A stretch of DNA of 27,706 bases from NCBI GenBank assembly GCA_002479485.1, contig DLNM01000007.1:1-27706 (forward strand), given 5' to 3'. This document shows positions 7,532-16,208 of the stretch, piece after piece. This stretch comes from Firmicutes bacterium UBA7510. GTDB lineage: Bacteria; Bacillota; Clostridia; Tissierellales; Sedimentibacteraceae. Position 1 is the first letter of the stretch, and every line of letters begins with the position of its first letter. The notes beneath the pieces are model-generated. The model did no database searches, was not told where the DNA came from, and saw nothing but the letters and a program-made list of their open reading frames with translations. The position numbers and the translations under genes are program-made.

Positions 7532-9133
7532 ATGAAAAGATATTTAGTTTATTTAATTATTTTATCTATTATATCAAGTGTGTTTTGTCTAAATGTTTAT
7601 GCTTTAGAAGAAAAATTTAAGGTTGCAGGAGATAATAATTTTCCACCCTATGAATTTATTGATGCAGATGGAATTTATAAAGGATTCAATGTTGATATGC
7701 TAAAAGCAATTAGTATTGCAACAGGCATAGACTTTGAATTTATACCAATGGATTGGGAGGATGCCTATTATGCGCTTGCAAATGGAGAAGTTGATTTAAT
7801 CCAAGGTATGAAAGAATCGGAGGAAAGAAAGGATAAATTCTCATTTACAAATTCCCTTATAATGAATTCTCAGTCTATCTTTGTTTTAAACAATTCATGG
7901 AATATTAATGGCTTTGTAGACTTATCAGGAGAAACTGTTGCACTGCATAAGGAAGATAGTGCATACTACGAAATTAGTAAAATTAATGGTGTGAAAATTA
8001 TACAATATGACTCAATAAAAGAAGCATTAGAGGCTTTATTAAACGGAGAAGTTAGTGCTTTGATTGGTAACACCTTAACAGTCAACTATCTTTGTAACGA
8101 GAATAATTCTACAGATTTAATAAAAATAGTCGGCAATTCGCTCAATGAGAAAAAGTATTGTATGGCTGTTAATAAAAATAATGAAGAGCTTTTGGATAAG
8201 CTTAATTATGGGCTTAAGGAAATACAGAAAAATGGTATGTATGATTTAATTTATAGAAAATGGTTTGGAACACCAATAAGGAATGTAAGTGCACAAAATC
8301 AACTATTGGTTAAAGTTATATTTTTTACACTAGTCATTGTATTTATTATAGAGGTAGTTATTTTATATAGTAATAAAAAGCTTGATAAAATAATAAAAAG
8401 TAGAATTGAAAAGGAAAAAGCTATTATTAATGAAATTTATAAGCACGACAAAATGCAGTTTATGGACAAACTAATTTCATCAATAGCACATGAAATTAGA
8501 AATCCTCTCACATCTATTAGAATTTATACAAGACAGATGAAGGATAAGGTTGAGAATAGAGAATTTATGCTAGCTGCTTCTGAAGATATACCAGCTGAGA
8601 TTGATAGAATAGATTCACTTATAAAAGAATTTGTGGAGTACACATCTCCTAGAAAGCCAATAAGAGAGGTTATAAATCTAAATGAAGAGATACAAAATTC
8701 TATAAAGCTGGTAAAAATGCAAATAAAAGATATAGACGTAGAAGTGAATATAAATTCTTCATATTTTGCTAAATTTGATGTTAATCATTTAAAGCAAATA
8801 ATTTTTAATATAATATTAAATAGTATTGATGCAGTAAAAAACATTGAAAATCCATTAATAAAAATATATGCTAAGAGTGAAGGCAAAAATGTTATAATCT
8901 ATTTTGAAGATAATGGCTATGGAATGAATGAAAGTAATATTGAGAAAATATTTGATCCTTTTTTTACTACTAAGGATAATGGTAATGGTATTGGAATGTT
9001 TGTAGTTAGGCAGATGGTTGAGGACAACGGGGGAAGCATAACAGCGCATAGCGAGGGAGAATTAAAGGGTATGTGTATAACTGTAACTGTTGAAAAGGGT
9101 GGTAAGGTTGAAGAACAAATTGTTAATAGTTGA
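7532..9133 (+). CDS. Membrane histidine kinase with an extracytoplasmic solute-binding (SBP_bac_3) sensor domain
   Basis: The 533 residues run in this order: signal peptide (1-24), family-3 solute-binding domain (about 28-248, e.g. FPPYEFIDADGIYKGFNVDML and YDLIYRKWFG), one membrane helix (259-280), a short coiled segment, HisKA with the phospho-acceptor H320 in SIAHEIRNPLTS, then HATPase. The HATPase has the N box (IILNSIDAV, N430), G1 box (EDNGYGMN), F box (FDPFFTTK) and G2 box (GNGIGMF). The sensor keeps R99 in ESEERKDKFSFT, the usual carboxylate ligand, but the position that is normally Asp in amino-acid binders appears to be N180 (ALIGNT). It probably senses an extracellular amino-acid-like compound and phosphorylates the next gene product. 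The ribosome binding site (AGGGA before ATG 7532) is modest. Confidence 0.9.
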   Translation: MKRYLVYLIILSIISSVFCLNVYALEEKFKVAGDNNFPPYEFIDADGIYKGFNVDMLKAISIATGIDFEFIPMDWEDAYYALANGEVDLIQGMKESEERKDKFSFTNSLIMNSQSIFVLNNSWNINGFVDLSGETVALHKEDSAYYEISKINGVKIIQYDSIKEALEALLNGEVSALIGNTLTVNYLCNENNSTDLIKIVGNSLNEKKYCMAVNKNNEELLDKLNYGLKEIQKNGMYDLIYRKWFGTPIRNVSAQNQLLVKVIFFTLVIVFIIEVVILYSNKKLDKIIKSRIEKEKAIINEIYKHDKMQFMDKLISSIAHEIRNPLTSIRIYTRQMKDKVENREFMLAASEDIPAEIDRIDSLIKEFVEYTSPRKPIREVINLNEEIQNSIKLVKMQIKDIDVEVNINSSYFAKFDVNHLKQIIFNIILNSIDAVKNIENPLIKIYAKSEGKNVIIYFEDNGYGMNESNIEKIFDPFFTTKDNGNGIGMFVVRQMVEDNGGSITAHSEGELKGMCITVTVEKGGKVEEQIVNS

Positions 9134-10451
9134 TGATGAGAAAGCTATATTGCGTTCTCTAAAATTCTTATTAGAAGATTACTATGAAATATATACAAGT
9201 GATAACTATAATGAGGCACTAGATATTTTTAATAAGGAAAGAATGGCACTTGTGCTTTTAGATTTACGGCTTAAGGAAGATAGTGGATTTAGTTTAATGA
9301 AGGAGATATTGGATATTGACCCTGATATTATGGTTATAATAATGACTGCATATTCAACAATAGATAATTCTATTGAAGCTATTAAGTCAGGTGCCTATTA
9401 TTTTATAACAAAGCCAATACAAAATGAGCAGCTTATACTATTGTTAAAAACTGCTGCTGAAAAAGTAAAGCTAGCAAAAAAAATAGAAAGTCTTGAATGT
9501 CATATAAAAAAGGACATAATAGGTGAATCTAAAAAAATTAAAGATATAATAAATGTAATAAATAAGATAAAAGACACTGATGCAACTATACTTATTACTG
9601 GTGAGAGCGGTACCGGAAAAGAACTTTTAGCGCAGAAAATACATACGTCAAGCAACAGGGCCGATAATCCATTTAGTGCAATAAACTGTGCGGCTTTACC
9701 GCCTGATTTGTTAGAAAGTGAGCTTTTTGGATATAAAAAGGGCGCTTTTACAGGAGCATATAGGGATGAAATAGGACTTATAAGAAAAGCTGATAAGGGG
9801 ACACTTTTACTAGATGAAATTGGTGAAATGGATTTAAGGCTACAATCAAAACTTTTAAGGTTTCTTCAGGAAAAGGAAGTAAGACAAATAGGCAGTGATA
9901 CCACGTTTAAGGTTGATGTTAGAATTATCTGTTGTACTAATAAAAATTTAAAGAAAGAAGTGGAGCTGGGTAATTTTAGAGAAGATTTATATTATAGGAT
10001 AAATGTTATTAATATAACATCACCTCCACTTAGAGATCGAATAGAAGACCTTAAATATCTTATTCCGTATTTCATCGAAAAGTACAATATCGCTTTTAAT
10101 AAGGATATTAAGGATTTAACTCCCGAGGCATATAATTTGCTTGAAAATTATCGTTTTGAAGGAAATGTTAGAGAGCTTGAAAACATTATACAAAGAGCGG
10201 TACTATTGGATACCGGAGAATATCTTGGTGTTGAGTCGCTAAATTTAATGCCTCAAATTACTAATCAAACATATAAAGATGATTCTGAAAATTATATAAG
10301 AATTTATGAAGGAGAAGATATTAAAGATATTGAAAAAAAGGTTATAAAATTTGCTCTTGATAATAATAAACAAAATAGAAAATGGACAGCTGATAGTTTA
10401 GGTATTAGCGAAAGATCTATTAGATATAAAATAAAAGAATATAATCTATAA
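9108..10451 (+). CDS. NtrC-family sigma-54-dependent response regulator
   Basis: The 447-residue protein has three domains. The receiver (about 4-115) has the acidic pair D9/D10, phospho-acceptor D52, T80 and K102. The AAA+ domain (about 137-370) has Walker A GESGTGKE (165-172), the sigma-54 contact loop GAFTGA (212-217) and Walker B LLLDEIGE (233-240). The C-terminal Fis-type helix-turn-helix is about 412-447 (TADSLGISERSIRYKIKEY). The intact GAFTGA loop means it activates sigma-54 RNA polymerase. The start lies inside the kinase gene; TTG 9108 is preferred because AAAGGGTGG lies just upstream, and TTG 9090 or GTG 9099 are alternatives. The reading-frame overlap implies coupled synthesis. 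Its probable target is the -24/-12 promoter at 10612. Confidence 0.9.
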   Translation: MKNKLLIVDDEKAILRSLKFLLEDYYEIYTSDNYNEALDIFNKERMALVLLDLRLKEDSGFSLMKEILDIDPDIMVIIMTAYSTIDNSIEAIKSGAYYFITKPIQNEQLILLLKTAAEKVKLAKKIESLECHIKKDIIGESKKIKDIINVINKIKDTDATILITGESGTGKELLAQKIHTSSNRADNPFSAINCAALPPDLLESELFGYKKGAFTGAYRDEIGLIRKADKGTLLLDEIGEMDLRLQSKLLRFLQEKEVRQIGSDTTFKVDVRIICCTNKNLKKEVELGNFREDLYYRINVINITSPPLRDRIEDLKYLIPYFIEKYNIAFNKDIKDLTPEAYNLLENYRFEGNVRELENIIQRAVLLDTGEYLGVESLNLMPQITNQTYKDDSENYIRIYEGEDIKDIEKKVIKFALDNNKQNRKWTADSLGISERSIRYKIKEYNL

Positions 10452-10488
10452 AGCTACCTATATAACTAAATATAATTTTATGAATATA

Positions 10489-10537
10489 AAATGCCATGCA
10501 AAATTTTCACTATGCAAATTTTGCACGGCATTTTTTT
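10489..10537 (+). terminator. Strong Rho-independent terminator after the regulator gene
   Basis: The 18-base arm at 10489-10506 pairs with 10516-10533 with one mismatch, leaving a nine-base loop. Seven T residues lie at 10531-10537. It insulates the two-component operon from the sigma-54-controlled cluster that follows. Confidence 0.9.
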
Positions 10538-10611
10538 CATGCTTTAAAAAATAGAGAATAGCATTTTCGACATAAAGGCTTATATTTCAACAAACAAAAA
10601 ACGTTTACACA

Positions 10612-10628
10612 TTGGCATGAATTTTGTA
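10612..10628 (+). promoter_or_regulatory. Candidate sigma-54 (-24/-12) promoter of the formiminoglutamate cluster
   Basis: TTGGCATG-AATT-TTGTA fits the sigma-54 consensus YTGGCACG-N4-TTGCW. The GG and the downstream G-containing element have the required spacing, and there are two substitutions (C to T in each half). It lies 36 bases before ATG 10664 and directly after the gene for a GAFTGA-containing activator. The activator binding sites upstream were not identified. Confidence 0.7.
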
Positions 10629-10663
10629 ATTTAAATGGACAAATAAAAATGGAGGAGATTTAT

Positions 10664-11239
10664 ATGGGATACATAAGTGTTTTGGAAAACATTTTAGATT
10701 CAGTTGATGTGACAGTTGGAGGTGGCTCTGCATCAGCATTTTCCGGAGCTATGGCTGCTGGATTAATTGGCATGGTCGCTAGATTATCACTTAATAAAGA
10801 TTATGGATTAGAGGATAGAAAATACATAGAGTTAGCTGATGAATTAGATACTTTAAATGTAGAACTAATTAAAGGAATGCAAGATGATGCTTGTGCTTAC
10901 ATGATGATAACTAAAGCATATAAGCTTCCTAAATCAACTGATGAAGAGAAAGCAATTAGAAGAGAGGCAATTGAAAGTGCAGGTGTCGGTGGAGCTTTAG
11001 CGCCTTTAAATAATGCTAATTTATGTAAGAGGGTTTATGAAATTGGTAAAATATTGGAAGGTAAATCAAACACAAATGCGGCTTCAGACTTAAATATTGG
11101 AATTAATTTAGCTAAAGTAGGAGTAGATGGATGTGTACAAAATATTGAAGCTAATTTACCCTTGATTAAAAATGAATCTATATTGGAAAAATTTAAAAAT
11201 GATATTAATAATATAGAATTAAAAATGGAGGAGATTTAA
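10664..11239 (+). CDS. Formimidoyltetrahydrofolate cyclodeaminase
   Basis: This 191-residue protein is a stand-alone cyclodeaminase, which in animals is the C-terminal half of FTCD. It converts 5-formimino-tetrahydrofolate to methenyl-tetrahydrofolate and ammonia. The glycine-rich VGGGSASAFSGAMAAGLIGMV segment (18-38), GMQDDACAYM (71-80) and SNTNAASDLNIG (135-146) are family hallmarks. Some homologues (FchA) act as methenyl-THF cyclohydrolase, so that activity is an alternative. An ATG at 10649 is in frame, but GGAGGAG (10651-10657) lies inside that extension and fits ATG 10664. The stop abuts the next ATG, and both genes share the same AATGGAGGAGATTTA leader. Confidence 0.9.
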   Translation: MGYISVLENILDSVDVTVGGGSASAFSGAMAAGLIGMVARLSLNKDYGLEDRKYIELADELDTLNVELIKGMQDDACAYMMITKAYKLPKSTDEEKAIRREAIESAGVGGALAPLNNANLCKRVYEIGKILEGKSNTNAASDLNIGINLAKVGVDGCVQNIEANLPLIKNESILEKFKNDINNIELKMEEI

Positions 11240-12118
11240 ATGAGAACATTAATCGCAGAAGTTAACATTAGTGAAGGAACAAACTTAGATGTGGTAAACC
11301 AAGTTAAGGCTGCTTTATTGGAAGGAGGAAATATCGAATTAGTTGATTTGAATTCTGATAAAGATCATAACCGTTCAGTGTTTACCTATAAGGGTGAGCC
11401 AGAGGCAGTATTGGAAGGAACTAAGAGACTGTCAAAAAAAGCTATTGAGTTAATTGATATGTCTGTTCAAAAAGGAAGCCATCCAAGAATGGGCGCAATA
11501 GATGTAGTACCTTTTATTCCAGTAAAAAATGTTACAACAGAAGAAGCAATAGCTATTTCTAAAGAGTATGGCAAATATTTAGGAAGCTTAGGAGTGCCTG
11601 TTTACTATTATGAAGATTCAGCTACTTGTGACGATAGAAAATTATTACCTAAGATTAGAAAGGGACAGTATGAAGCGTTACCTGAGAAAATGAAAGACCC
11701 TATGTGGATTCCGGATGAAGGACCTCATGAATTTAATCCAAAGAGTGGTGCGACAGTAACAGGTGCTAGATTCCCTCTTATTGCTTTTAATATCAATTTA
11801 GATACACAGGACATTGAAATAGGCAATAAAATAGTTAAGGCAGTTAGAGGAGCAGCTGGAGGTTTCCAATATGTAAGAGCAATTGCACTTGACTTACCTG
11901 AAAAGAAAATGATTCAAGTATCTATGAATTTAACTAACTACGTAAAAAATCCTATTCATAGAATATATGAAACAATAAAGTCTGAATTAACGAGATATAA
12001 CGTTAATATTGTTAATACTGAATTAGTAGGACCGGTACCGGTATATGCATTAGAAGAAATACTTAAATTCTACATAAAGGTTAATGACGATTTTACTTCA
12101 GAACAAATATATTTCTAG
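11240..12118 (+). CDS. ftcD: Glutamate formimidoyltransferase
   Basis: The 292-residue enzyme transfers the formimino group from N-formimino-L-glutamate to tetrahydrofolate, releasing glutamate. SVQKGSHPRMGAIDVVPF (75-92) holds the catalytic His (H81), and D40 in LNSDKDHNRSVFTY corresponds to the conserved active-site Asp. PKSGATVTGARFPLIAFN is also typical. Its length matches stand-alone bacterial versions. It follows the cyclodeaminase gene with no gap, so the two reactions that link histidine (or related imidazole) breakdown to one-carbon metabolism are encoded together. No hutH, hutU or hutI lies in this window. Confidence 0.92.
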   Translation: MRTLIAEVNISEGTNLDVVNQVKAALLEGGNIELVDLNSDKDHNRSVFTYKGEPEAVLEGTKRLSKKAIELIDMSVQKGSHPRMGAIDVVPFIPVKNVTTEEAIAISKEYGKYLGSLGVPVYYYEDSATCDDRKLLPKIRKGQYEALPEKMKDPMWIPDEGPHEFNPKSGATVTGARFPLIAFNINLDTQDIEIGNKIVKAVRGAAGGFQYVRAIALDLPEKKMIQVSMNLTNYVKNPIHRIYETIKSELTRYNVNIVNTELVGPVPVYALEEILKFYIKVNDDFTSEQIYF

Positions 12119-12136
12119 TATAAAAGGAGAATTTTT

Positions 12137-12742
12137 ATGGAATTAACAGTTATTAGAGAGGAATCGGTTATAACTTCTCATTGGGCAGGTGGGGAGAGCA
12201 AGCAATATTATATTTATCCTCCCACATCCAGTTATTCTAATAGAGATTTTTTGTTTAGACTAAGTATGGCTACATCTACAACAGATGAAGAGGTAAAGTA
12301 TAGTAATTTAGAAAACTTCACACGCTATCTAGTTATGTTAGAAGGAACTTCACAAGTATTTCACAAGGGTTATTACAATATAATTATGACGCCATATAAA
12401 GAAATTGATATATTTGATGGGGGTTGGGAGTCGTCAGGTATTGGAAAGGTTACAGATTTCAACATGATGTTATCAAAAGGTATAAAAGGTAAGATGACAG
12501 TTATAGATAATAGTGGTAATCATATTATAGGTCAAATTTGTGAAGTAAATCATATGCAATATAATAAGATTGCGTTTTACTGCGGGCAAGGAACTGTCAA
12601 TATTACATTATCATCTGATGAACCTGTGATTCTTAATAAAGGAGACTTGTTGTTAATTGAAGATTTTGTTCCTAATATAATAGATGCTGATATTCAACTA
12701 ACAGATGCAAAGCTTATACGTATGGATATATGTTGTTATTAA
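12137..12742 (+). CDS. hutD: HutD-like cupin protein
   Basis: The 201-residue protein has an N-terminal WAGGESKQYYIYPP stretch, the RLSMATSTTDEEV strand region and YLVMLEGTSQVFHKG. This beta-rich bicupin pattern is that of the HutD family. HutD proteins occur with histidine-utilisation genes and are thought to limit or tune hut expression, possibly by binding formiminoglutamate or urocanate; the mechanism is not settled. AAAAGGAG lies before ATG 12137, 18 bases after ftcD. Its presence favours a histidine-linked role for this cluster. Confidence 0.82.
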   Translation: MELTVIREESVITSHWAGGESKQYYIYPPTSSYSNRDFLFRLSMATSTTDEEVKYSNLENFTRYLVMLEGTSQVFHKGYYNIIMTPYKEIDIFDGGWESSGIGKVTDFNMMLSKGIKGKMTVIDNSGNHIIGQICEVNHMQYNKIAFYCGQGTVNITLSSDEPVILNKGDLLLIEDFVPNIIDADIQLTDAKLIRMDICCY

Positions 12743-12794
12743 AAATTTAATTTATAAAATTATTTTTATATTGTTACAAAAGGAGAGGTAGTAA

Positions 12795-14024
12795 ATGAAA
12801 TTTGAAATCATTGAATCAGTTTTAACATTTTCATTAGATAATATTGGTACTATGACACTAGCAACAATACTTTTAATGATTGGTTATTGGATAAAAAAAC
12901 ATGTAAATGCACTAGAAAAATTCTGTATACCAGCACCAGTTGTTGGGGGATTCATATTCGTTTTTATTAATTTTATATTCCATTTGACAGGTGCTATAGA
13001 GTTTAAGTTTGATACAACATTTCAAGCAGCTTTTATGCTCGCTTTCTTTACAACAGTTGGATTGGGCGCTAATTTAAAGGTTTTATTAACAGGTGGTAAA
13101 CTATTGGTATTATATTGGCTTGTAAATGTTGTAATTACAGTACTTCAAACAGGTCTTGGTGTTGGTTTAGGACAAGCCCTTGGAATGCATGCGGCATACG
13201 GAATAATATCCGGACCTATAGCTTTAGTTGGTGGTCATGGTGGCGCGGCTGCATATGGTCAAACATTAGAGGGAATGGGTTACCCTGGAGCAAGCTTAGT
13301 TGGATTAGCAGCAGCAACGTTTGGACTTGTGGCAGCTAGTTTGATAGGGGGGCCTCTTGGAAGAAGGTTAATTGTTAAATATAATTTAAAACCTTCAAAT
13401 GATGACTTTAAAATTGACACTTCAGGATATATAGAAACTGAAGAGTCAAAGGTAGAAATGGATTATGCAAATACTATGAAAAATCTTATGGTTATACTTA
13501 TTTGTATGACACTTGGTTCAGTTATTGTAGGATATATAGGTAAGTTTATAAATATGTCAATACCTACATATGTTGGTGCAATGTTCTTTGCTGTGCTTGT
13601 AAGAAACCTTAATGAGAAGTTCCATTTTTACAAATTCAGCATTGATTTTAATGACAAAGTAGGAGATGTAAGCTTAGGAATCTATTTATCAATGGCACTT
13701 ACAACATTAAAGCTTTGGGAACTTGCAGAGCTTGCATTGCCTCTGATAGTTTTATTATCAGTACAAACAATAGGTTTAGTAACATTAACATACTTCGTAG
13801 TTTTCAGAATTTTAGGCAAAAACTACGATGCAGCAGTAATGTGTGCTGGTTTAATTGGACATGACATCGGCTCTACACCAACCGCAGTTGCTAATATGAC
13901 AACAATACACACAAAATATGGTGAATCTAAAAAAGCATTAATAATAGTTCCAATTGTAGGAGCATTCTTAATAGACGTATTCTATCAACCGTTTGTAATT
14001 TGGTGTATTAATATACTTTGTTAA
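12795..14024 (+). CDS. gltS: GltS-type sodium/glutamate symporter family carrier
   Basis: The 409-residue polytopic membrane protein has about ten to twelve hydrophobic segments. The two inverted GltS repeats are recognisable: GPIALVGGHGGAAAYGQ (about 136-152) in the first half and GHDIGSTPTAVANM in the second, which carry the re-entrant loops. GGAGAGG (12782-12788) precedes ATG 12795. It probably moves glutamate (imported or exported with sodium), or a close analogue such as formiminoglutamate, for the two enzymes upstream. No terminator directly abuts the stop; the hairpin at 14225 is the first candidate. Confidence 0.87.
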   Translation: MKFEIIESVLTFSLDNIGTMTLATILLMIGYWIKKHVNALEKFCIPAPVVGGFIFVFINFIFHLTGAIEFKFDTTFQAAFMLAFFTTVGLGANLKVLLTGGKLLVLYWLVNVVITVLQTGLGVGLGQALGMHAAYGIISGPIALVGGHGGAAAYGQTLEGMGYPGASLVGLAAATFGLVAASLIGGPLGRRLIVKYNLKPSNDDFKIDTSGYIETEESKVEMDYANTMKNLMVILICMTLGSVIVGYIGKFINMSIPTYVGAMFFAVLVRNLNEKFHFYKFSIDFNDKVGDVSLGIYLSMALTTLKLWELAELALPLIVLLSVQTIGLVTLTYFVVFRILGKNYDAAVMCAGLIGHDIGSTPTAVANMTTIHTKYGESKKALIIVPIVGAFLIDVFYQPFVIWCINILC

Positions 14025-14050
14025 GCAAATAAGGATTTAGATAAGTAAAA

Positions 14051-14080
14051 TTAGTAGAGATTATTATTACTTCGACTTAC
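14051..14080 (+). repeat. Flanking sequence shared with the repeat block at 25985-26570
   Basis: TTAGTAGAG (14051-14059) matches the inner part of the inverted repeats at 25998 and 26549. ATTACTTCGACTTAC (14066-14080) matches, with one difference, the minus strand of 26491-26505. These pieces suggest that the repeat at 14102 has a larger, partly decayed 5' flank common to the second locus. Confidence 0.45.
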
Positions 14081-14101
14081 CTTTACTACGAATCTAAGGA
14101 A

Positions 14102-14264
14102 AGCAAAGCATATAAAAAACGTTTCTGATTCCGTGATTCGGTTTCCCATAATTTTTGTTAAGGAGGGGAAAGCCTCATCAAGTCACATAAACGTTTTTTA
14201 TATACTTCGCTATTCATAGCAACCGATAACCAAAGAAAAATAAAAGGATTTTTCTTTGGTTATC
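14102..14264 (+). repeat. Structured intergenic repeat, copy A
   Basis: This non-coding element fills most of the 336-base gap between gltS and the convergent glycerophosphodiesterase gene. A 23-base arm (14102-14124) pairs with 14189-14211 at 21 positions. Inside it GGTTTCCC (14140-14147) pairs with GGGAAAGCC (14166-14174) with one bulge, around an AAGGAGG-containing loop. Then come a small GCTAT/ATAGC hairpin (14210-14220) and a perfect 16-bp hairpin (14225-14240 with 14249-14264) with loop TAAAAGGA. Copy B at 26089 is about 80 percent identical by eye, with compensatory changes in the stems. There is no coding frame. It may be a mobile non-autonomous repeat, a structured RNA, or both. Confidence 0.8.
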
Positions 14265-14274
14265 TATGTTTTTT
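14225..14274 (+). terminator. Terminator-like hairpin at the end of repeat copy A
   Basis: A perfect 16-bp stem (arms 14225-14240 and 14249-14264) with an eight-base loop is followed by TATG and six T residues (14269-14274). It could end transcription from the formiminoglutamate/glutamate cluster. From 14275 to 14360 I see nothing further. Confidence 0.6.
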
Positions 14275-14360
14275 GCTCATCTTAAATTCACAACAAAAGT
14301 ATATCGAAGAAACAACACTCTATTGAGCTTTCACTTTATAATACATTAATTATAGCTATG

Positions 14361-16208
14361 CTAAATTCTTATATATCTTATAATTGATAATATAGAATCA
14401 TAGAACCAGACTAAGTAGTTTCTGTCGTAGTTAATTGAATTTTTTATTACCTGATCAACATCATCTACAGAATCTGTAATTATATTATCCACTCTTAATT
14501 GAATTACATTTTTAGTATGTTCTTCAGAATTTACTGTCCAAACATGCACCTCCTTATTAAGCGCATGCATCATATATACCATATTTGGTGTCAGCATTTG
14601 ATATTCAACAGATATAAAATCTACATTCAGTGCAGAGAAATTTCCAAAACCTACATTCATAATATACCCTATTTTTACTTTAGGACAATATGCTTTAATT
14701 ATCTGTATAGCATCATAATTTGAAGATGAAACAATAACTTGTTCCTCCATTTGATATTTTTTTAATAATTTGGCCACCTCTATTGGCAGAGCATCATTTT
14801 CTTTTAATATTTTTAAATCTATATTTATCTTTATTTTATCTTTAGCAGTCTTTAATGCCTCTTCAAGAGTGGGTATTTTTTCACCCTTGAATTTAAGGCT
14901 AAAATAGGAACCATTATCAATTTTCTGTACATCTTCCAAATTTAAATCTTTTATTGCAACTATACTGTTGTTAACCTTATATAGGTTTGGATCATGAAAT
15001 AATACCACTTGGTTATCCTTTGTTGTCATTACATCTATCTCAGTATAGTCAGCACCATCCATTATAGCTTGAAGTATTGAAGAAATACTATTTTCTGGTG
15101 CCTTAGAGCTACTTCCTCTATGTGCTGTAATAGAAATATGTTTATCTATACTTTTATTTACTAGCAATGATTTGGTTGTAACAATAACCATAAGAAAGAA
15201 AATAAAAACAATTACTATATTCAAATTACTTCTAGCTTTACGCAATGGCTTTAAATATTTCATTCTACACATTTTTTCATATAAAATAAAACTTTGTTCG
15301 TTTGCTCTATAACATCTATATTTATGATATAGCTCTGTTAAGAATGAAATAAATAAAGGTAGGGCTATAATTGAAATTATTATATAAAATAATATAAATA
15401 AAACTAGATATGTTATGATAAATGGCTCTAAATAAGGGCTTTTATCACCAAGTGTCATAATAATATATCCACCTAAAAACAAATATAAGCACAATAATAA
15501 AATCATCGATATAATGTTAATTGTAATCCATAATACAATATGATAAATAATTTTAAGTCTGTTATTTTCAAATATTTTAATGCTATTTCTTAATGCTCTT
15601 TTTAAGGATATATTTTCTGTAACTAAGCATGGTATCATTAAAATTGAATTGAAAAATATTATCAGTAAAAGGGTTATAAAAGTAATATAATATATTTTTG
15701 CATTACTAGAACTATAAAATAATATCTTTAAGAAGGAATTTATTGAAAAATTTTTAATTAATATGTGATATAAACTTATACTGGTTAAAGGACCGATAAT
15801 GTTTATCATAAAAAAAAGTGGTATTAAGTATAAGCTTAATGTTTTAGGAATTAATTTTACACAGTAAATACTTGTTTCAATAATAGATGCTTTTTTTCTT
15901 TTATATGATTTGTTTGCAATATAAGTAAGTGCGGAAATTTCGATAAACATAGCAAGAGTTGATACTAAAATAATTAATAAAACACCTATAGCACCTTTTA
16001 TATTAAATCCAAATCTTAAAAACTCATTATCGGTTATGCTAAATATTCCAATTCCAGTAAGTGATTTGTTTAGTATATAGTAGTTTAATGGAATAATAAC
16101 AAGTGATGCCAGTATTTTGTATATTATCTCAAAAAAAAGCATTGATTTAATGTTATATTTGAAATTTAAAAATGAATTTTTTATAATCTTATTTTTTTCT
16201 AACTCCAT
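14361..16208 (-). CDS. Membrane-anchored glycerophosphodiester phosphodiesterase
   Basis: The 615-residue protein has an N-terminal membrane domain (about 1-345, some eight hydrophobic segments, GPDPase_memb type) and a C-terminal GDPD TIM barrel (about 357-590). Catalytic and metal residues are visible: HRG 363-365, E390-I-D392, HDP 405-407, NIDLK around D464, E535 and the late VWTVN/DNIITD strands. It hydrolyses glycerophosphodiesters to glycerol-3-phosphate and an alcohol, probably at the outer membrane face from phospholipid or teichoic-acid-like head groups. The start is supported by GAGGT eight bases upstream on the minus strand. It converges on gltS. Confidence 0.9.
   Translation of the reverse strand: MELEKNKIIKNSFLNFKYNIKSMLFFEIIYKILASLVIIPLNYYILNKSLTGIGIFSITDNEFLRFGFNIKGAIGVLLIILVSTLAMFIEISALTYIANKSYKRKKASIIETSIYCVKLIPKTLSLYLIPLFFMINIIGPLTSISLYHILIKNFSINSFLKILFYSSSNAKIYYITFITLLLIIFFNSILMIPCLVTENISLKRALRNSIKIFENNRLKIIYHIVLWITINIISMILLLCLYLFLGGYIIMTLGDKSPYLEPFIITYLVLFILFYIIISIIALPLFISFLTELYHKYRCYRANEQSFILYEKMCRMKYLKPLRKARSNLNIVIVFIFFLMVIVTTKSLLVNKSIDKHISITAHRGSSSKAPENSISSILQAIMDGADYTEIDVMTTKDNQVVLFHDPNLYKVNNSIVAIKDLNLEDVQKIDNGSYFSLKFKGEKIPTLEEALKTAKDKIKINIDLKILKENDALPIEVAKLLKKYQMEEQVIVSSSNYDAIQIIKAYCPKVKIGYIMNVGFGNFSALNVDFISVEYQMLTPNMVYMMHALNKEVHVWTVNSEEHTKNVIQLRVDNIITDSVDDVDQVIKNSINYDRNYLVWFYDSILSIIRYIRI

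Noticed and set aside
13115..13339. Plus-strand alternative frame in gltS
   Set aside because: It is Ser/Trp-rich and sits inside conserved GltS segments, with no SD.
14140..14174. AAGGAGGGG in the repeat as the ribosome binding site of a hidden gene
   Set aside because: No start codon at proper spacing opens a frame of useful length in copy A or B. The bases are in a hairpin loop and stem.
14102..14264. Known riboswitch, tRNA or CRISPR repeat
   Set aside because: It lies downstream of genes, has no cloverleaf or conserved aptamer core I recognise, and there are no regularly spaced short repeats.
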